A stretch of 64,000 nt of DNA from Sabellastarte sp. h YS-2021 (lineage: Eukaryota; Annelida; Polychaeta; Sabellida; Sabellidae), in assembly GCA_964017235.1 (NCBI GenBank), contig OZ024936.1:15290496-15354495 (forward strand). Direction: 5' to 3'. Shown here piece by piece: positions 32,231-44,500 of the stretch. A program made the translations under genes and the position numbers. The notes below the pieces were generated by a model, which had not been told where the DNA came from, searched no databases, and was given only the letters and a program-made list of their open reading frames with translations. Each line of letters starts with the position of its first letter. Position 1 is the stretch's first letter.

Positions 32231-32880
32231 AATGTATTAAGAGGTATTGTGAAAGCATATGTGGAGAGTCTGGGTGGCCGGTCGGTTTTGCCTCATGGCC
32301 CCCCTTATGGGTCAAACTGGGGTCATAAAATAGTTGCTTTGGAGTTTTGCCTTATATCTCCTTTATTGTTGCTTTTATACCTTCAGAATATATTAAGAGG
32401 TTCAGAATGTATTAAGAGGTATTGGGAAGGCATATGTGGAGAGTCTAAATAGCCGGTCGGTTTTGCCCCTAACCCCCCTTGTGGGTCGGGCTGGGGTCGT
32501 GAAACAGCTGATTTCGAGTTTTTGCCTTAAATCTCCTTTGGTGTTGCTTTTATAGATTGAGAGTGTGTTGGGGGGCGATAGGAAAACATATGTGGAGAGT
32601 CCAAGTGGCCGATCAGTTTTACTGCCCGACCCCCCTTATGGGTCAAACTGGGGTAAAAAAAATGGCTGTTTTTGGAGTTTTTTACCCGATATCTTTCATT
32701 GTTGCTTTTATAGCTTTGGAATGTGTTAAGAGGTATTGGGAAATGGTCTGGGTGGCTGGTTGGTTTTGCCTCCTGGCCCCCATGTGTGGGTCAAACTGGG
32801 GTCATGAAATAGCTTTTGCCTTTATTGTTGCTTTTATGCTTTCACAATGTGTTAAAACCTATTGCGGGACCCTGTGGACA
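32231..32880 (+). repeat. Tandem monomers in the LINE 5' end
   Basis: Four units and a partial fifth start at about 32231, 32406, 32562, 32720 and 32846 (126-175 bp each). Each has AATGTRTTAAGAGGTATTG, CATATGTGGAGAGTC, GCCGGTCGGTTTTG, and a C-rich block followed by TGGGTCAAACTGGGGT. The layout resembles the monomer promoters of rodent L1. Confidence 0.85.
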
Positions 32881-33566
32881 ATCTAGATGGCAATACATGC
32901 TTGCACACATGGTTGTGTGTGAGGTTGTCAATGCTTGTTACTGAAATGCTTTGTAGCATTTGCGCAAAATTTACTAAAGTTACATCCAATGTTGTACATC
33001 CAATGTATAACACTTTCTCCACCTTGTCTATGTCTACAACGCTTGTTTATGTTGATTAAAGAAGACCTTTGTAGGATGTGCTGTTATACTCTTCACAATT
33101 TAGATTCTAAGTTTGATTTTTTTTAAATATTATGTTCACTAAATCACTTCTTGCAACCTGACCTTAACTTTCAACACTGCTTTTTTGTAATAATTGTGCA
33201 TTTGTTTTTTTGTTTATTTTCTATATGTTCTTTATGTTTTGTCCTTGTGTTACCATGTGTTGTACTCTTAGAGAGTTACAAATTGTTTTGTGAATGTTAT
33301 TACACAAAAATCCTTATTGCTTTCTTGACTTTACCTTGGCAAAGTGCCTTTTTTTACAGATACCTCGAAAATACACTCTTATCAGCAGAGAATGCTTTAA
33401 GTATATTCTCGTTATTTGACTTTAAACTTAAAAATTCTGTGACTGTATATATTAAACGTTGTTTGTATATGTATCAACAAAGTGTTATAATTGCTAATGT
33501 ATTAATAGGAGCTGGTATTTGGCGGTATGTTCCTGATCATCAGTATATAATTTGGCCTTTAGCTCT

Positions 33567-36500
33567 ATGGCTCCTTCAAACTTGAGGATTATCTCGGCAA
33601 ACTGTCAAGGTCTTAGAGATATTAATAAGCGTACAGATGTTTTGCACTATTTTGCTGAAATTCGACCTGATATACTCTGTCTGCAGGATACTCATTGGCT
33701 AAGTGAAGATCAAAAACTAATAAAACCTTTGTGGGCAGGTGAGTGTTTACTAAGTGGTTCGCAAACAAATTCCAGAGGAGTTGCAATCTTGATTAATAAA
33801 ACATTCGAATACAAGATCTTGTCGGTAGAAAGAGACTCGACAGGGAATCAGATATCTGTATCATTAAGCTTGAATGAATTTACCATAAAAATTATAAATA
33901 TATATGCCCCAAACAAGTACTCTCCTGGATTCTTTATGTCTTTAAAGGAAAAGATTGAGCACTCAGATAATGACTATTGTATTGTATGTGGTGATTTTAA
34001 TCTTGTGATTGATCCAAGCAAAGATAGCTATAACTATAGACATGTGAACAATCCACAGTCTAGAAACTGCTTAATAGATACTATGAACTCAGTGAACTGA
34101 ATTTAAAAGATGCTTTTAGGTTTTTAAATAAAGATGCAAGATGCTACACATGGCATAAAAAGAATCCAATAAAGCGTGCAAGACTAGATTACTTTATAAT
34201 TTCAGATAACTTAACAGATCTAATTGACAAATGTTATGTCAAACCAGGATACCGGTCGGATCACTCTTTTATAGAATTGCTCATGACTTTTTGTAAATTT
34301 CAGCGTGGTAGAGGTTTGTGGAAATTTAATTGTTCATTATTAAAAGACAAAGAATATCTAATTAATATTAATAATATTATAGACCAGGAAAAATTACGCT
34401 ATGCAATACCAGTTTATAATCCAGATATTATAACGACTTTACACGACTCTCATATTGAATTTACTAACCCTGATAGTGATTTCTTAGAAATATTACTACT
34501 TCAAATTCGTGGTGAAACCATACGATATGCATCTGCTTTAAAAAGGAAAACAATTCAGAGAGAGCAAACTTTAATACAAGTGATTGAAAATATGGAAAAA
34601 GATTTTGACTCCACAAACCTTATACACTTGGAATTAAAAAAAAAAAGAATTAGAAAATATACGTAAAGACAAACTCAATGGTATTATGATTGGATCTCGT
34701 GCCCAGTGGCTCAGTGAAGGTGAAAAACCTTCAAAGTATTTCTGTTCACTAGAAAAGTTTTATTATATGGAAAAAACAGTTAAAAGAGTTGTAGATGATG
34801 ATGGAAATGTTATAACATCTCAAAAAGCGATTTTGAATAAATTAAAAAAATATTATCAAAATCTATTTAAAAGTAAAGACTCTGGATTATTGGACTGTAA
34901 TATCAATGATCTACAAACTTTATCCGGCTTTAAAAACCTTTCAGAAAATGATGCTAACTCCTTAGAGGGCTATCTTACAATCAATGAAATAAGTAAAGCT
35001 TTAAAAGCTATGAAAAACCAAAAATGTCCTGGTATAGATGGCTTCCCTGCTGAATTTTTCAAGGTTTTTTGGGCTAAGTTGAAGTTTTTTGAATTAAGAT
35101 CTCTAAATAATGGTTATAACACAGGACAACTGTCAATCTCTCTTAGACAATGTATTATTTCTTGTCTCCCTAAAGGGGACAAACCAAGACAACTTGGAAA
35201 AATTGGAGACCTATTTCGCTCTTGTCTGTAGTATACAAGATTGCTTCATCTTCTCTGGCTGCAAGGTTGCGAACTGTTTTGCCTAATATCATCTCAAAGA
35301 CACAATCAGGTTTTATGAGCAACCGCTTCATTGGTGAAAATACGCGTTTAATCTATGACATTATTCATTATGCAAACTGTAATAAAATACCAGGGTTGCT
35401 CATGCTAATTGACTTCCAAAAAGCATTCGATTCTGTTTCATGGAAATTTCTTTACTCTATTCTATCCACTTTTGGTTTCAAAGACAATTTTTGCAAATGG
35501 ATAAAAGTGCTCAATAATAATGTGTCTGCTGCAATTCTACAGTGTGGCACACTATCTGAATTTTTTAGTATAGAACGGGGATGCAGACAGGGAGATCCCA
35601 TATCAGCTTACCTGTTTATCCTGTGCGCCCAAATAATGTATCTTTTAATCATAAATGACAAATGTTTAAAAGGAATTTCAGTGAATGGCAATGAGTTTAA
35701 GATCACACAGTTTGCCGACGATACAACTTTAATTTTGGATGGAAGCAAAAATACCTTGTTAGCTGCTCTTAATGTGTTAGAGGTGTATGGTAATATGTCG
35801 GGTTTAAGGGTAAATATGGATAAAACTAAACTAGTCTGGATAGGCAAAAAAAGAAATTCAAAAGATAAACTTGATGTGGGAAAAGAATTAGTGTGGGGTG
35901 CTAGCAATTTTACTCTTCTGGGCATTAACTTTTCTGTGGATTTAACAAATATGATTGAGTTAAACTATCTTTCCACTATTAAAAGTCTTGAGAAACTTTT
36001 CAACCTTTGGAGTCATAGATACCTAACTCCAATTGGTAAAATAACAGTGATAAAAAGTTTGGCCTTGTCCAAGCTTAATCATTTGTTCACATCATTGCCT
36101 TCACCGGGAAAGAATATATTGAAACAGTTAGAAACAATGTTTTATAATTTTATCTGGAGCGGAAAACCTGACAAGGTAAAAAGAAAAACTTTATCAAAAC
36201 ATTATTTTGATGGTGGACTAAATATGATAGATCTTAGTACTTTTATATCTGCTATTAAGGTGACTTGGATACGAAGACTATATAATAACTCTGAAACACC
36301 ATGGGCTAAATTGGCAAAAATGTATCTAGGATCAATCCAAAAGACTGTTTTATTTGGGTCATATTATAGTCTAAACATGGCTAGAAAAACAACAAATAAA
36401 TTCTGGTCTGAAACTCTATACTGTTGGAGTAAACTTATTGATAGTATTCCAATTAATAATGTAAGCGATGCTCTTTCTAGGCCTCTTTGGAATAATCCAG

Positions 36501-37380
36501 TGGTATCCAAGGCAAATCTTTTTCTACCCGATTGGTATAATAACGGTATTATATCGATTGCAGACATTGTTTTTGGAAATGGAAAGTTCATATCCCAGAA
36601 TGATTTAAAAACGGTGTATCACATAAGAACCAATTTTTTGGAGCATCACAGAGTCATTATCTGTGTCAAAAATTACTTAAGTAAGCAAAAGGATGCTTCT
36701 AAAATACATAAAAAACCTACTCTCCCAATTCAAATAAAATCATTAGCAAATCACAGAAAGGAAGTCAAGATTTTTACAAAATATTGGCTAACCAAAACAT
36801 GGTACATGATACCACTTACTATTCATTCTGGGAACAAGCTTTGGGTATTACGATTTGTACAGACATGTGGAAACGGATATTTCAAGTATGTTTTAAGACA
36901 ATAAAAGACAATGACTTAATTTGGATGCAGTACAAAGTGTTGTACAGAATACTAGGTACAAATGATTTATTGTTTAAAATTAATAGACATGATGATGGTA
37001 AATGAAGTTTTTGCAAAGAATACAATGAAACTATATTGCATCTTTTTGTACAGTGTAAAAATGTACAAAATTTTTGGTCTGAATTAAAAACCAACATGCA
37101 GCTCATACTTGGAATTGACCTTGCAATAGACCCATCAACTATAATACTAGGAAACCTCTTAACAAAGGTTGATGCCATTCCTTTAAATACTGTCTACCTT
37201 GCAGCTAAATTATATATTTTTCGAAAGTCAAAGTTAAATCAAATTCCAAATTATTCAAATTTTTGTAACGTCTTTAAAAAAATATATTTTGAACAGGAAT
37301 ATGGGGACACTTTTCACAAATTTTTACTGCTTAGCTTTATAAAGTTTTGTATAATATATGGATACTGTTCTTGTATTTGA
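33567..37380 (+). pseudogene. LINE ORF2: endonuclease, reverse transcriptase, C-terminal knuckle (frameshifted)
   Basis: The APE-type endonuclease begins LRIISANCQG, with CLQDTHW (the usual Glu is Asp), CGDFNLVID and SDHSF. RT blocks are KCPGIDGFPAEFFK, RPISL/SVVYK (split by a frameshift), LLMLIDFQKAFDSVSW, GCRQGDPISAYLFILCA and QFADDTTLILDG, the FADD box of the L1/Tx1 group. The C-terminal region ends ETILHLFVQCKNVQNFW. The reading frame shifts near 34080, 34640, 35200 and 36780, and TGA at 37003 sits where the first zinc-knuckle Cys is expected. The shifts at 34640, 35200 and 36780 are in A or T runs, so some may be sequencing errors. Confidence 0.9.
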
Positions 37381-37536
37381 CAATCATTTTGTTTCTATAA
37401 ATAGTGTAATAATTTTTTTTTCTAAGTGTACATTGTCCTGTGTTCTTGTGTTTTTTTATTTGTAACAATTGTTGTCTTGTATGTGTTATATGTTAACAAA
37501 AATAAAATAAGAAAAAAAAAAGAACATAAAAACCTA

Positions 37537-38121
37537 TTTACATAACAACCAGACATAACAGGTCTCAGGTGTACATTCTGTTAAAATAATTTTCAATGTA
37601 AAATAAACATGCACAGTTTAATGTGGGAATCTCCAGTCAGAACCACATACAACACCTCCCATTTACCCTGTTAAAACTAGCAATGACAATACTATTATTG
37701 TTATAATATGTTCTAGGTAGATTCAGATCTGAAGCTCTAATAGACGGTGGGTTTTCACTGGCTTCTTTCCAGAAATAAAGACATAACATAGAAAATACCA
37801 TTTGGGGGTGCTGATCTCAAATATGAATTACATTACCACCTCTGAAAACACTTTTAAGTATAAAAATATGAGAGTTTCTGGGTAAAGCACATTAATAACT
37901 TGGGGTTGTGTGAATTCATATTTTTGTTCCAAAGAAATCCAGTTTTATAAAATAAGCACAAATAAGGCTTTTCTCTTCCAGTTTTGCCACATTATAAATG
38001 AGAGCAGTATACCACAATTCATATTTTATATACCACATTGTGTAAAAATTAGGTCTTTACTAAGCCATCACATCAAAAGTCTTCCCCATATAACACTATT
38101 TTTTCAATGTATATACACATA
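37537..38121. other. Downstream flank of copy B
   Basis: Resumes the unit A match (from about 2625 to 3206) after the LINE insertion. No gene. Confidence 0.6.
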
Positions 38122-38127
38122 TTTATT
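38122..38127 (-). promoter_or_regulatory. Poly(A) signal, copy B
   Basis: AATAAA on the minus strand about 55 bases past the stop, matching the site in copy A. Confidence 0.5.
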
Positions 38128-38179
38128 TTACATGTAACCCTGTGCCAGTCTCCAGCTAGTAACCTACACAAGACTTTTA

Positions 38180-38540
38180 TTACCATTTCAAAACAAGAAA
38201 TGATACCATAACTGTAGCCATGATACTTTCTTGATGGATGATCCAACTTCCTGACGTGGGAGCCTGTACTGTCATCATACATGATCCATCATCAATCTGG
38301 GCATTTGGATCGTAATTCAGGGAGAACCTGTAGGTACACCCTGTAGCGGCATAAGGAGGGACATATGGTTTGGCACATGCATTTGAGTCTTTCACACAAG
38401 CAGCTACATGTTTAGCCACATCTTCACCAGATACCAGAGCCCCATGAGCATAGCCATATTGGTGGAGTGAATAGGCCTCTCCAGCAAAGTACACAGAACC
38501 AACTGGAGCTTGAAGAGCTTTGTGTTGTGATCTTGTAAAT
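38180..38540 (-). CDS. Copy B exon 9: C-terminal FAD motif, Cys module, hydrophobic tail
   Basis: Residues 421-540. SVYFAGEAYSLHQYGYAHGA and the module NYDPNAQIDDGSC are unchanged from copy A. The hydrophobic tail is changed at many positions but its hydrophobicity is kept, as expected for a cleaved anchor signal. Confidence 0.93.
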
Positions 38541-41500
38541 CTGTAAATAAATGTTTATATATCATTGGAGGGACTTTGCTTAAAGACCCATCAAAAATAG
38601 TTTGCAAAGTACTGAACAGATGTAATCCAGTATATTCTTTGATTTGCAAACTGTCAAGGCAAAACTTAGGCACACACATAATATCACATTCAACATTGTA
38701 TAGACTGATAGTGTAGTAACGGTTATGAATCCCGTTTAACCAATATACAGTATATGTTTGCAAATTTAAAGACGTTTTGCCATCGTTTTTTAGAATTCTA
38801 GATCACAACAGTATGAGCAAATGTTTTTAAACTATTGTTCTCGGAACTAACTTTCTGGAGGGTAAGTGATAAGATATTTAAATAATTGTATTCCAAAGAC
38901 AGGTTTAACCATCCAAAGGGAAATAGAATTTCATATTTTTGACAGTGACATAATTATGACAACATATGTAACTATAGTAATTCTATCTCGTTCAACAGCC
39001 AGGGCCATGTTGGGACCAGCCTTCCGTATTGTCACATGTGGGTACCCAACCTACAGAGAGATGACAAGCTGTAGAGGTCTTCCATTGCCTAGTGGGTTAG
39101 TAGACTAGGCATCTAATCATAGGCTGTCATCTCTTTATGGATTCAATTCCCACAGATAACAAAGCTGAGTACTTTTCCCAATATGACTCTGCCTGTTGAA
39201 AAGAACGTACACAGCCTGTGATTAGAAACTTCTCTACACAAAACAAATATTGACTCTTATTTCACTTGATCTTAATCTCCATTTGGTAGTCGATGTTTAA
39301 CTGGCAGTTATTTTCAGCCCTTGCAAAAACAGGGGTTATTTGAAATACATTCAAGCATTATATATATATTGTTACTGTTTTCACACGCCTCTCATCTCTG
39401 AAATCAGAGTTCCCTTCTCAGCCTGACCTCATGTGGGAAAACTGGTAGCTGCTTGCCATTAGTTGGTACTTTACAGTACTGTACCTTGACCACTGTATGT
39501 ACTTTTTTCCTTGCCCTTCCAGCTATCCATCTCAATATATCCACTAACATATTAGGTGTGACATAAAACACCAAATAAATAAACACTGCTCTACATCGCT
39601 ATGATAATGAATCAGCAATTATCAAAAATCAAGCATCTTGTTGTATGTTATCTCACATGAACTTTTGCTATATTGGTGGCCTAGAGTCAGCAATGTAAGA
39701 GGTTACATTACATTATACAAGGTTGTTGATATGAATCTCCTGTTTAACAGCCAGCGTCATATTAAAAACGATCTTTAGAATTACTTTGTATGGGAGTTGA
39801 GCCTCCATACAGGTGATAACCTTACTTATGTGTCAACTTTGTCCTCAACTGGGCCAACAGGGTGTTGTCTTTTTTCTAAAGTGGTAAAATTATTGGCTGT
39901 AGCTATGAAAGTATTACCCCACTGGCCAGTCAGAGTAACTGCCCTGAAAGAAGGGATCTGAATTAAATCTCGGAATGAGAATCTCTTCGGCCTCAGGAAC
40001 ATCGTGACCAAACATGTTCTTCAGGACAGCCATCACCTCCACTTTGACTTCTTCATCTAAAACAAGAAACAACAAGTTGCAGGTTTTTTTTATTTGATAG
40101 TATTTCTTTGGTGAAAAATGTGCTTGTTTAATTTACACTGTTTGGTTTAGATCTAACTGTGTGGTAAGCCTTGGCTTTTTGGTTCATGGGGCCACAAATA
40201 GGAGAACACATTTTAAATAAATACTTACTTAGATCTAATTCAATGTAGGCATCTGTCTTATTTTTTTTCTTTATAATGGAAGAACTTAAATAATATCTAA
40301 AATACTAATAATATTAGTCAACACAGGAGTTGAATGGTTTAATCATTAGACTGTTATTACAATCAATCAGTGGGTCAGTCAATCACTCTATCACCTCTGG
40401 TACCTCTAAACATTTGCAGTCAAGCAATCAATAAATCAGTTAGTCAATCAGCCCATCAATAAATCATTGAATCAATCAATTAATCACCCAACATACATAT
40501 ATTAATTCATCATCCATCAGGGAATTATCTAATCTCTCAACCAATTGAACAACCATTTTATGAGTCAACTAATGACTGGCTAAAAGGAAAATCATCTTGC
40601 TCTTTTCTATTCTTTGCTTTTCTTGCACGTAATCTGTGATCAGGGAGAGGCTCTTTGGCATGACACCCAAGAACTTTTCAAAAGGTCTTTGGTTTATGGA
40701 CAAAGTGGGAGCAATGCTAAAGACGATTTAAGATATTTTGGTTTGAAGGCTTCAGTAAACCTTTGTGATTTCAGGTTTTTCTGAAGTAGACTGCAGATAT
40801 GCCACTATATGTGGCTTACTTTGAAACAAAAAATTCTTTGCAGAATATCATCAGAAATTCTATCACACTATCCCACTGTAATACATGAATCATTCAATCA
40901 AGCAGCTGACTTACTAGTAGAAGCCTGCAATCTCCTGGCTTCAGCCCCGCTCACTGCCACTTGTAACATGTGACTTTCTGGCTTGGCTTTGTTGACATTT
41001 TGCCAGATGGTGAAATATCCCCGTCGTTTGGAGGCATAAATGATCCACTCAGTGTCGTGTGGAACAAACCAGATGATATTGGGGTTGAACCTCACATGAA
41101 TATGGATGTAATCATTCATGGAAAACTGTAAAGGAACAAAAGGTAGTTGTACTACTGCCAATGACCGTGATTACAATAGACTCAGCTTTTTGTGAATATA
41201 TCATTATGTGACCTGCCACTAATGAACTAATTAAGCAAGAACACTTGGAGGGGAATCAGATGCAGACTTTGCAAACGTTTTTTTGCACAGGGCATTAAAT
41301 AAAAGATCTCATTTATTTCTATGATAATGTAAATAAAAATTGCTTCAGAATCAAGGATATAGACCCAATCATGCCTAAATGTGATTCAGTTCTTTCTTGT
41401 AGCAGGTCTGCTGCTCCATAAAAAATTCATAACCATTGGTGCAGTAGTTATGGTGTTACACTGTAAATAAATAAACTTACAAAGAAGCAAACTGACTGAA

Positions 41501-44500
41501 TAATATTCTTTGCAAAGTAATAAAAATACACTAAATAAAAATACGGCCTTTAACCTGCTCACATATGCATTTTATGGTGATTTTGCTCAATGCTTCATTT
41601 AATCCTCACACATGCATTTTATGGTGATTTTGCTCAATGCTTCATTTAATCATAACATATCCATTTTATGGTTATTTTGCTCAATGCGTCATTCAATCTG
41701 CACATATCCATTTTATGGTGATTTTGCTCAATGCTTCATTTAATCCTCACATATGCATTTTATGGTGATTTTGCTCAATGTTTCATTTAATCCTCACATA
41801 TGCATTTTATGGTGATTTTGCTCAATGCCTCATTTAATCCTCACATATCCATTTTATGGTGATTTTGCTCAATGCTTCATTTAATCCTCACATATTTAGT
41901 TTATGCTGATTTTCCTCAATACTTCATTTAATCCTCACATATGCATTTGCTGGGGATTTTGCTCAATGCTTCATTTAATCCTCACATATGCATTTTATGG
42001 TGATTATGCTCAATGCTTCATTTAATCCTCACATATCCATTTTATGGTGATTTTGCTCAATACTTCATTTAATCCTCACATATCCATTTTATGATGATTT
42101 TCCTCAATACTTCATTTAATCCTCACATATGCATTTTATGGTTATTTTGCTCAATGCTTCATTTAATCCTCACATATGCATTTTATGGTGATTATGCTCA
42201 ATGCTTCATTTAATCCTCACATATGCACTTTATGGTCATTATGCTCAATGCTTCATTTAATCATCACATATGCATTTTATGGTCATTATGCTCAATGCCT
42301 TGAAACAATTTAAAAATTTACTAGAAAAAGTTCAGTGTTTAATGTCTCTCTGAATGACTGAGATCATGACATGCACACTGGTGCATCATGTATGCTGTTG
42401 TCAGCTAAGTTCAAAACCATGATCACTGAAGTAAGAGATAGCCAATCAATGAAACGTGTAAATTCATATTTCAAAAGTCCTGTAATTTTACTTTCCCTGC
42501 ATTGACAACTGTATGTAAGGAACACATAAGTGAACAGTTTGAAAAAAACAACAGCCTGTAAGGAAAATCAAAAACAGATGTTATGTTTCAGTTCTTCTCA
42601 CAAGTTGGCCTGAAAATTTAGATGGTGTCTTTGGTGTATTTCTTTTGTTAACACAACATAAGAAGTAACTACTTCTTTTTGATTGACAGGTGTAGTTCAT
42701 CAGCAAGATTTGTATGTGATCACTTTTCTTGGTGTTTTTTTTATTTATTACATGAAAGTGAAAATGTTGCATATTATTTTAGGATAGTTGACCAACAAAC
42801 ACAAGATACATGTGTGGTCTTACTTATAATATTTTAAAACATTATTTCATGTATGTTATTACAGAGAATGCCATAAATCTTAGGTTAAATATGGTTTTCC
42901 CTTGTTTTATTTACCCAGTTAGTGATTTTTTTAAACATTCAGTCCAGCCTTATGTTTTTGAGGTGACTATTGTAATAGCTTGCAGTCATTGGAGTAGAAA
43001 AAATATATCAACATAGTATTCCTTAAGTAGCCAAGACATAGTTTTATGCTGTCTTTCTACTAGCAAAGTAGTATGAGCAAAAATTTCTGCTAGCCAAGTT
43101 ATATGTGTGTGAGTTAGGTATATGTGTGTGAGATTGACAAAATTGCCCAGGACAACACTAAATGCCTTGCAATAAACAAAGACTGGTAAAGGTTGTCATA
43201 CAATTATGTCATGAACATTCCAGAATGAAATAGGAACCCAAGAGGAATATAGCTTTGAATGGCAACATTTGGGGAGAGTTTCTGATAATTATGTACTGAA
43301 AGGTCTATCTTACAGCATGTAGGGACTGTAACTTCCATTCTGGTAGGCTAGGATAGAACTGTACCAAGGAATTCTGCAAAACTCCAATACTGAATGTTAC
43401 GATCACCTTCTTTCCTGCATAAACAACAGATTTTCACAGAACAGATTATTATATAATGGTTATTAGAGTTGTTATTTTAAACTAGTTAATAACACTGTTT
43501 TGAAACAATGGGATGTGTGTAATTCAAGTATAACATTAAACAAATATGTTAAATAAATAAATAAATTTATCTATTGTGATTCTAATGTAATTGTACTTAC
43601 TATATTAAGTCTTGTTATTGAACACATATATTATAGGAATACATATGTATAATATCCAACATTTCTCTGACAAAATTAACAACCCATGTTAATAGGTCAT
43701 TATTTTTCAAGACATCTAGATAATCACATTTAAACTTTATATATAATTATATGTAAACCAGAAAAATCACCTCATACCAAATAAGTACACTTATTTCCAT
43801 ACACACATGTTGATAAGGAAAAGGATTTTAACTAAAAGTTGACTCCAGAGGGTTACTACAACTAAGAAGTAAACTCATCTTTAATTCAGACCTTAAATTT
43901 CAGGAAATATAGCTCCTTTATAAAGATTTAGTAATTCCAATATAATGCATTACAGAATAATTTTTATTTATTTTAACCCTTTTGTTATTTTAATCAAATG
44001 GTAACATGTCTGGGGGAATACCATACCTGTAAATGTCCCCTTATCTGTTGTAACCACCACCATGCTATCTGTGTAGTTTAAAGCTGTCACAACTGTCTCC
44101 AGATGAAGCTTGTCTTCCCAGTCTGACATAAAAACTTAAAGTACTATATATCACTTGTCTTAGTAATTTGGCATGCCCTAAAATTGGATTTGTAGAAGGT
44201 AAACCTTGCTTTTAAACTCTGGCCAATCAAGAACACTGATCTAGTTTTGAAACTATATGCTGATTGGTCATATATCAATTTCAAAATAAAATATCAGCAT
44301 ACGGTTTGACTTTGATTGATAAAACAACCCGAAACATTGTTATTTGTGTTTATGGTTTGTAGATTAGGGTAGGTTAGTTCATACATTGATACATGCCCAA
44401 TATGTAAATACATGTTTAAAAGTTTGACAAAAAGTTTTTTTTAACTGTTGACTGTAGTTAATTAATTTGCGGCTTACTCAAAGTGTTACATTTCAGGGGT

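Larger units (their letters stand above)
32231..37521 (+). mobile_element. L1/Tx1-like LINE with tandem 5' monomers
   Basis: A 5.3-kb insertion flanked by the 15-bp target-site duplication GAACATAAAAACCTA (32216-32230 and 37522-37536); unit A has a single copy of this site near 2610. It holds a 5' monomer array (32231-32846), an endonuclease (33567-34260), RT (34680-36000), a C-terminal domain with a C..C-H-C knuckle near 37003-37060, and an A-rich end. No ORF1 with recognisable features was found; 33151-33585 is open but hydrophobic and looks spurious. Single-base frameshifts and one stop break ORF2. Confidence 0.93.

Noticed and set aside
33151..33585. 144-codon open frame as LINE ORF1 or a membrane protein
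   Set aside because: Composition follows AT-rich, T-rich DNA, no ORF1 features (coiled coil, RRM, zinc knuckle), and it overlaps the start of ORF2.
41557..42300. Regularly spaced repeat resembling a CRISPR array
   Set aside because: Units are contiguous 47-bp tandem copies without unique spacers, lie in an intron of an animal gene, and no cas genes are present.
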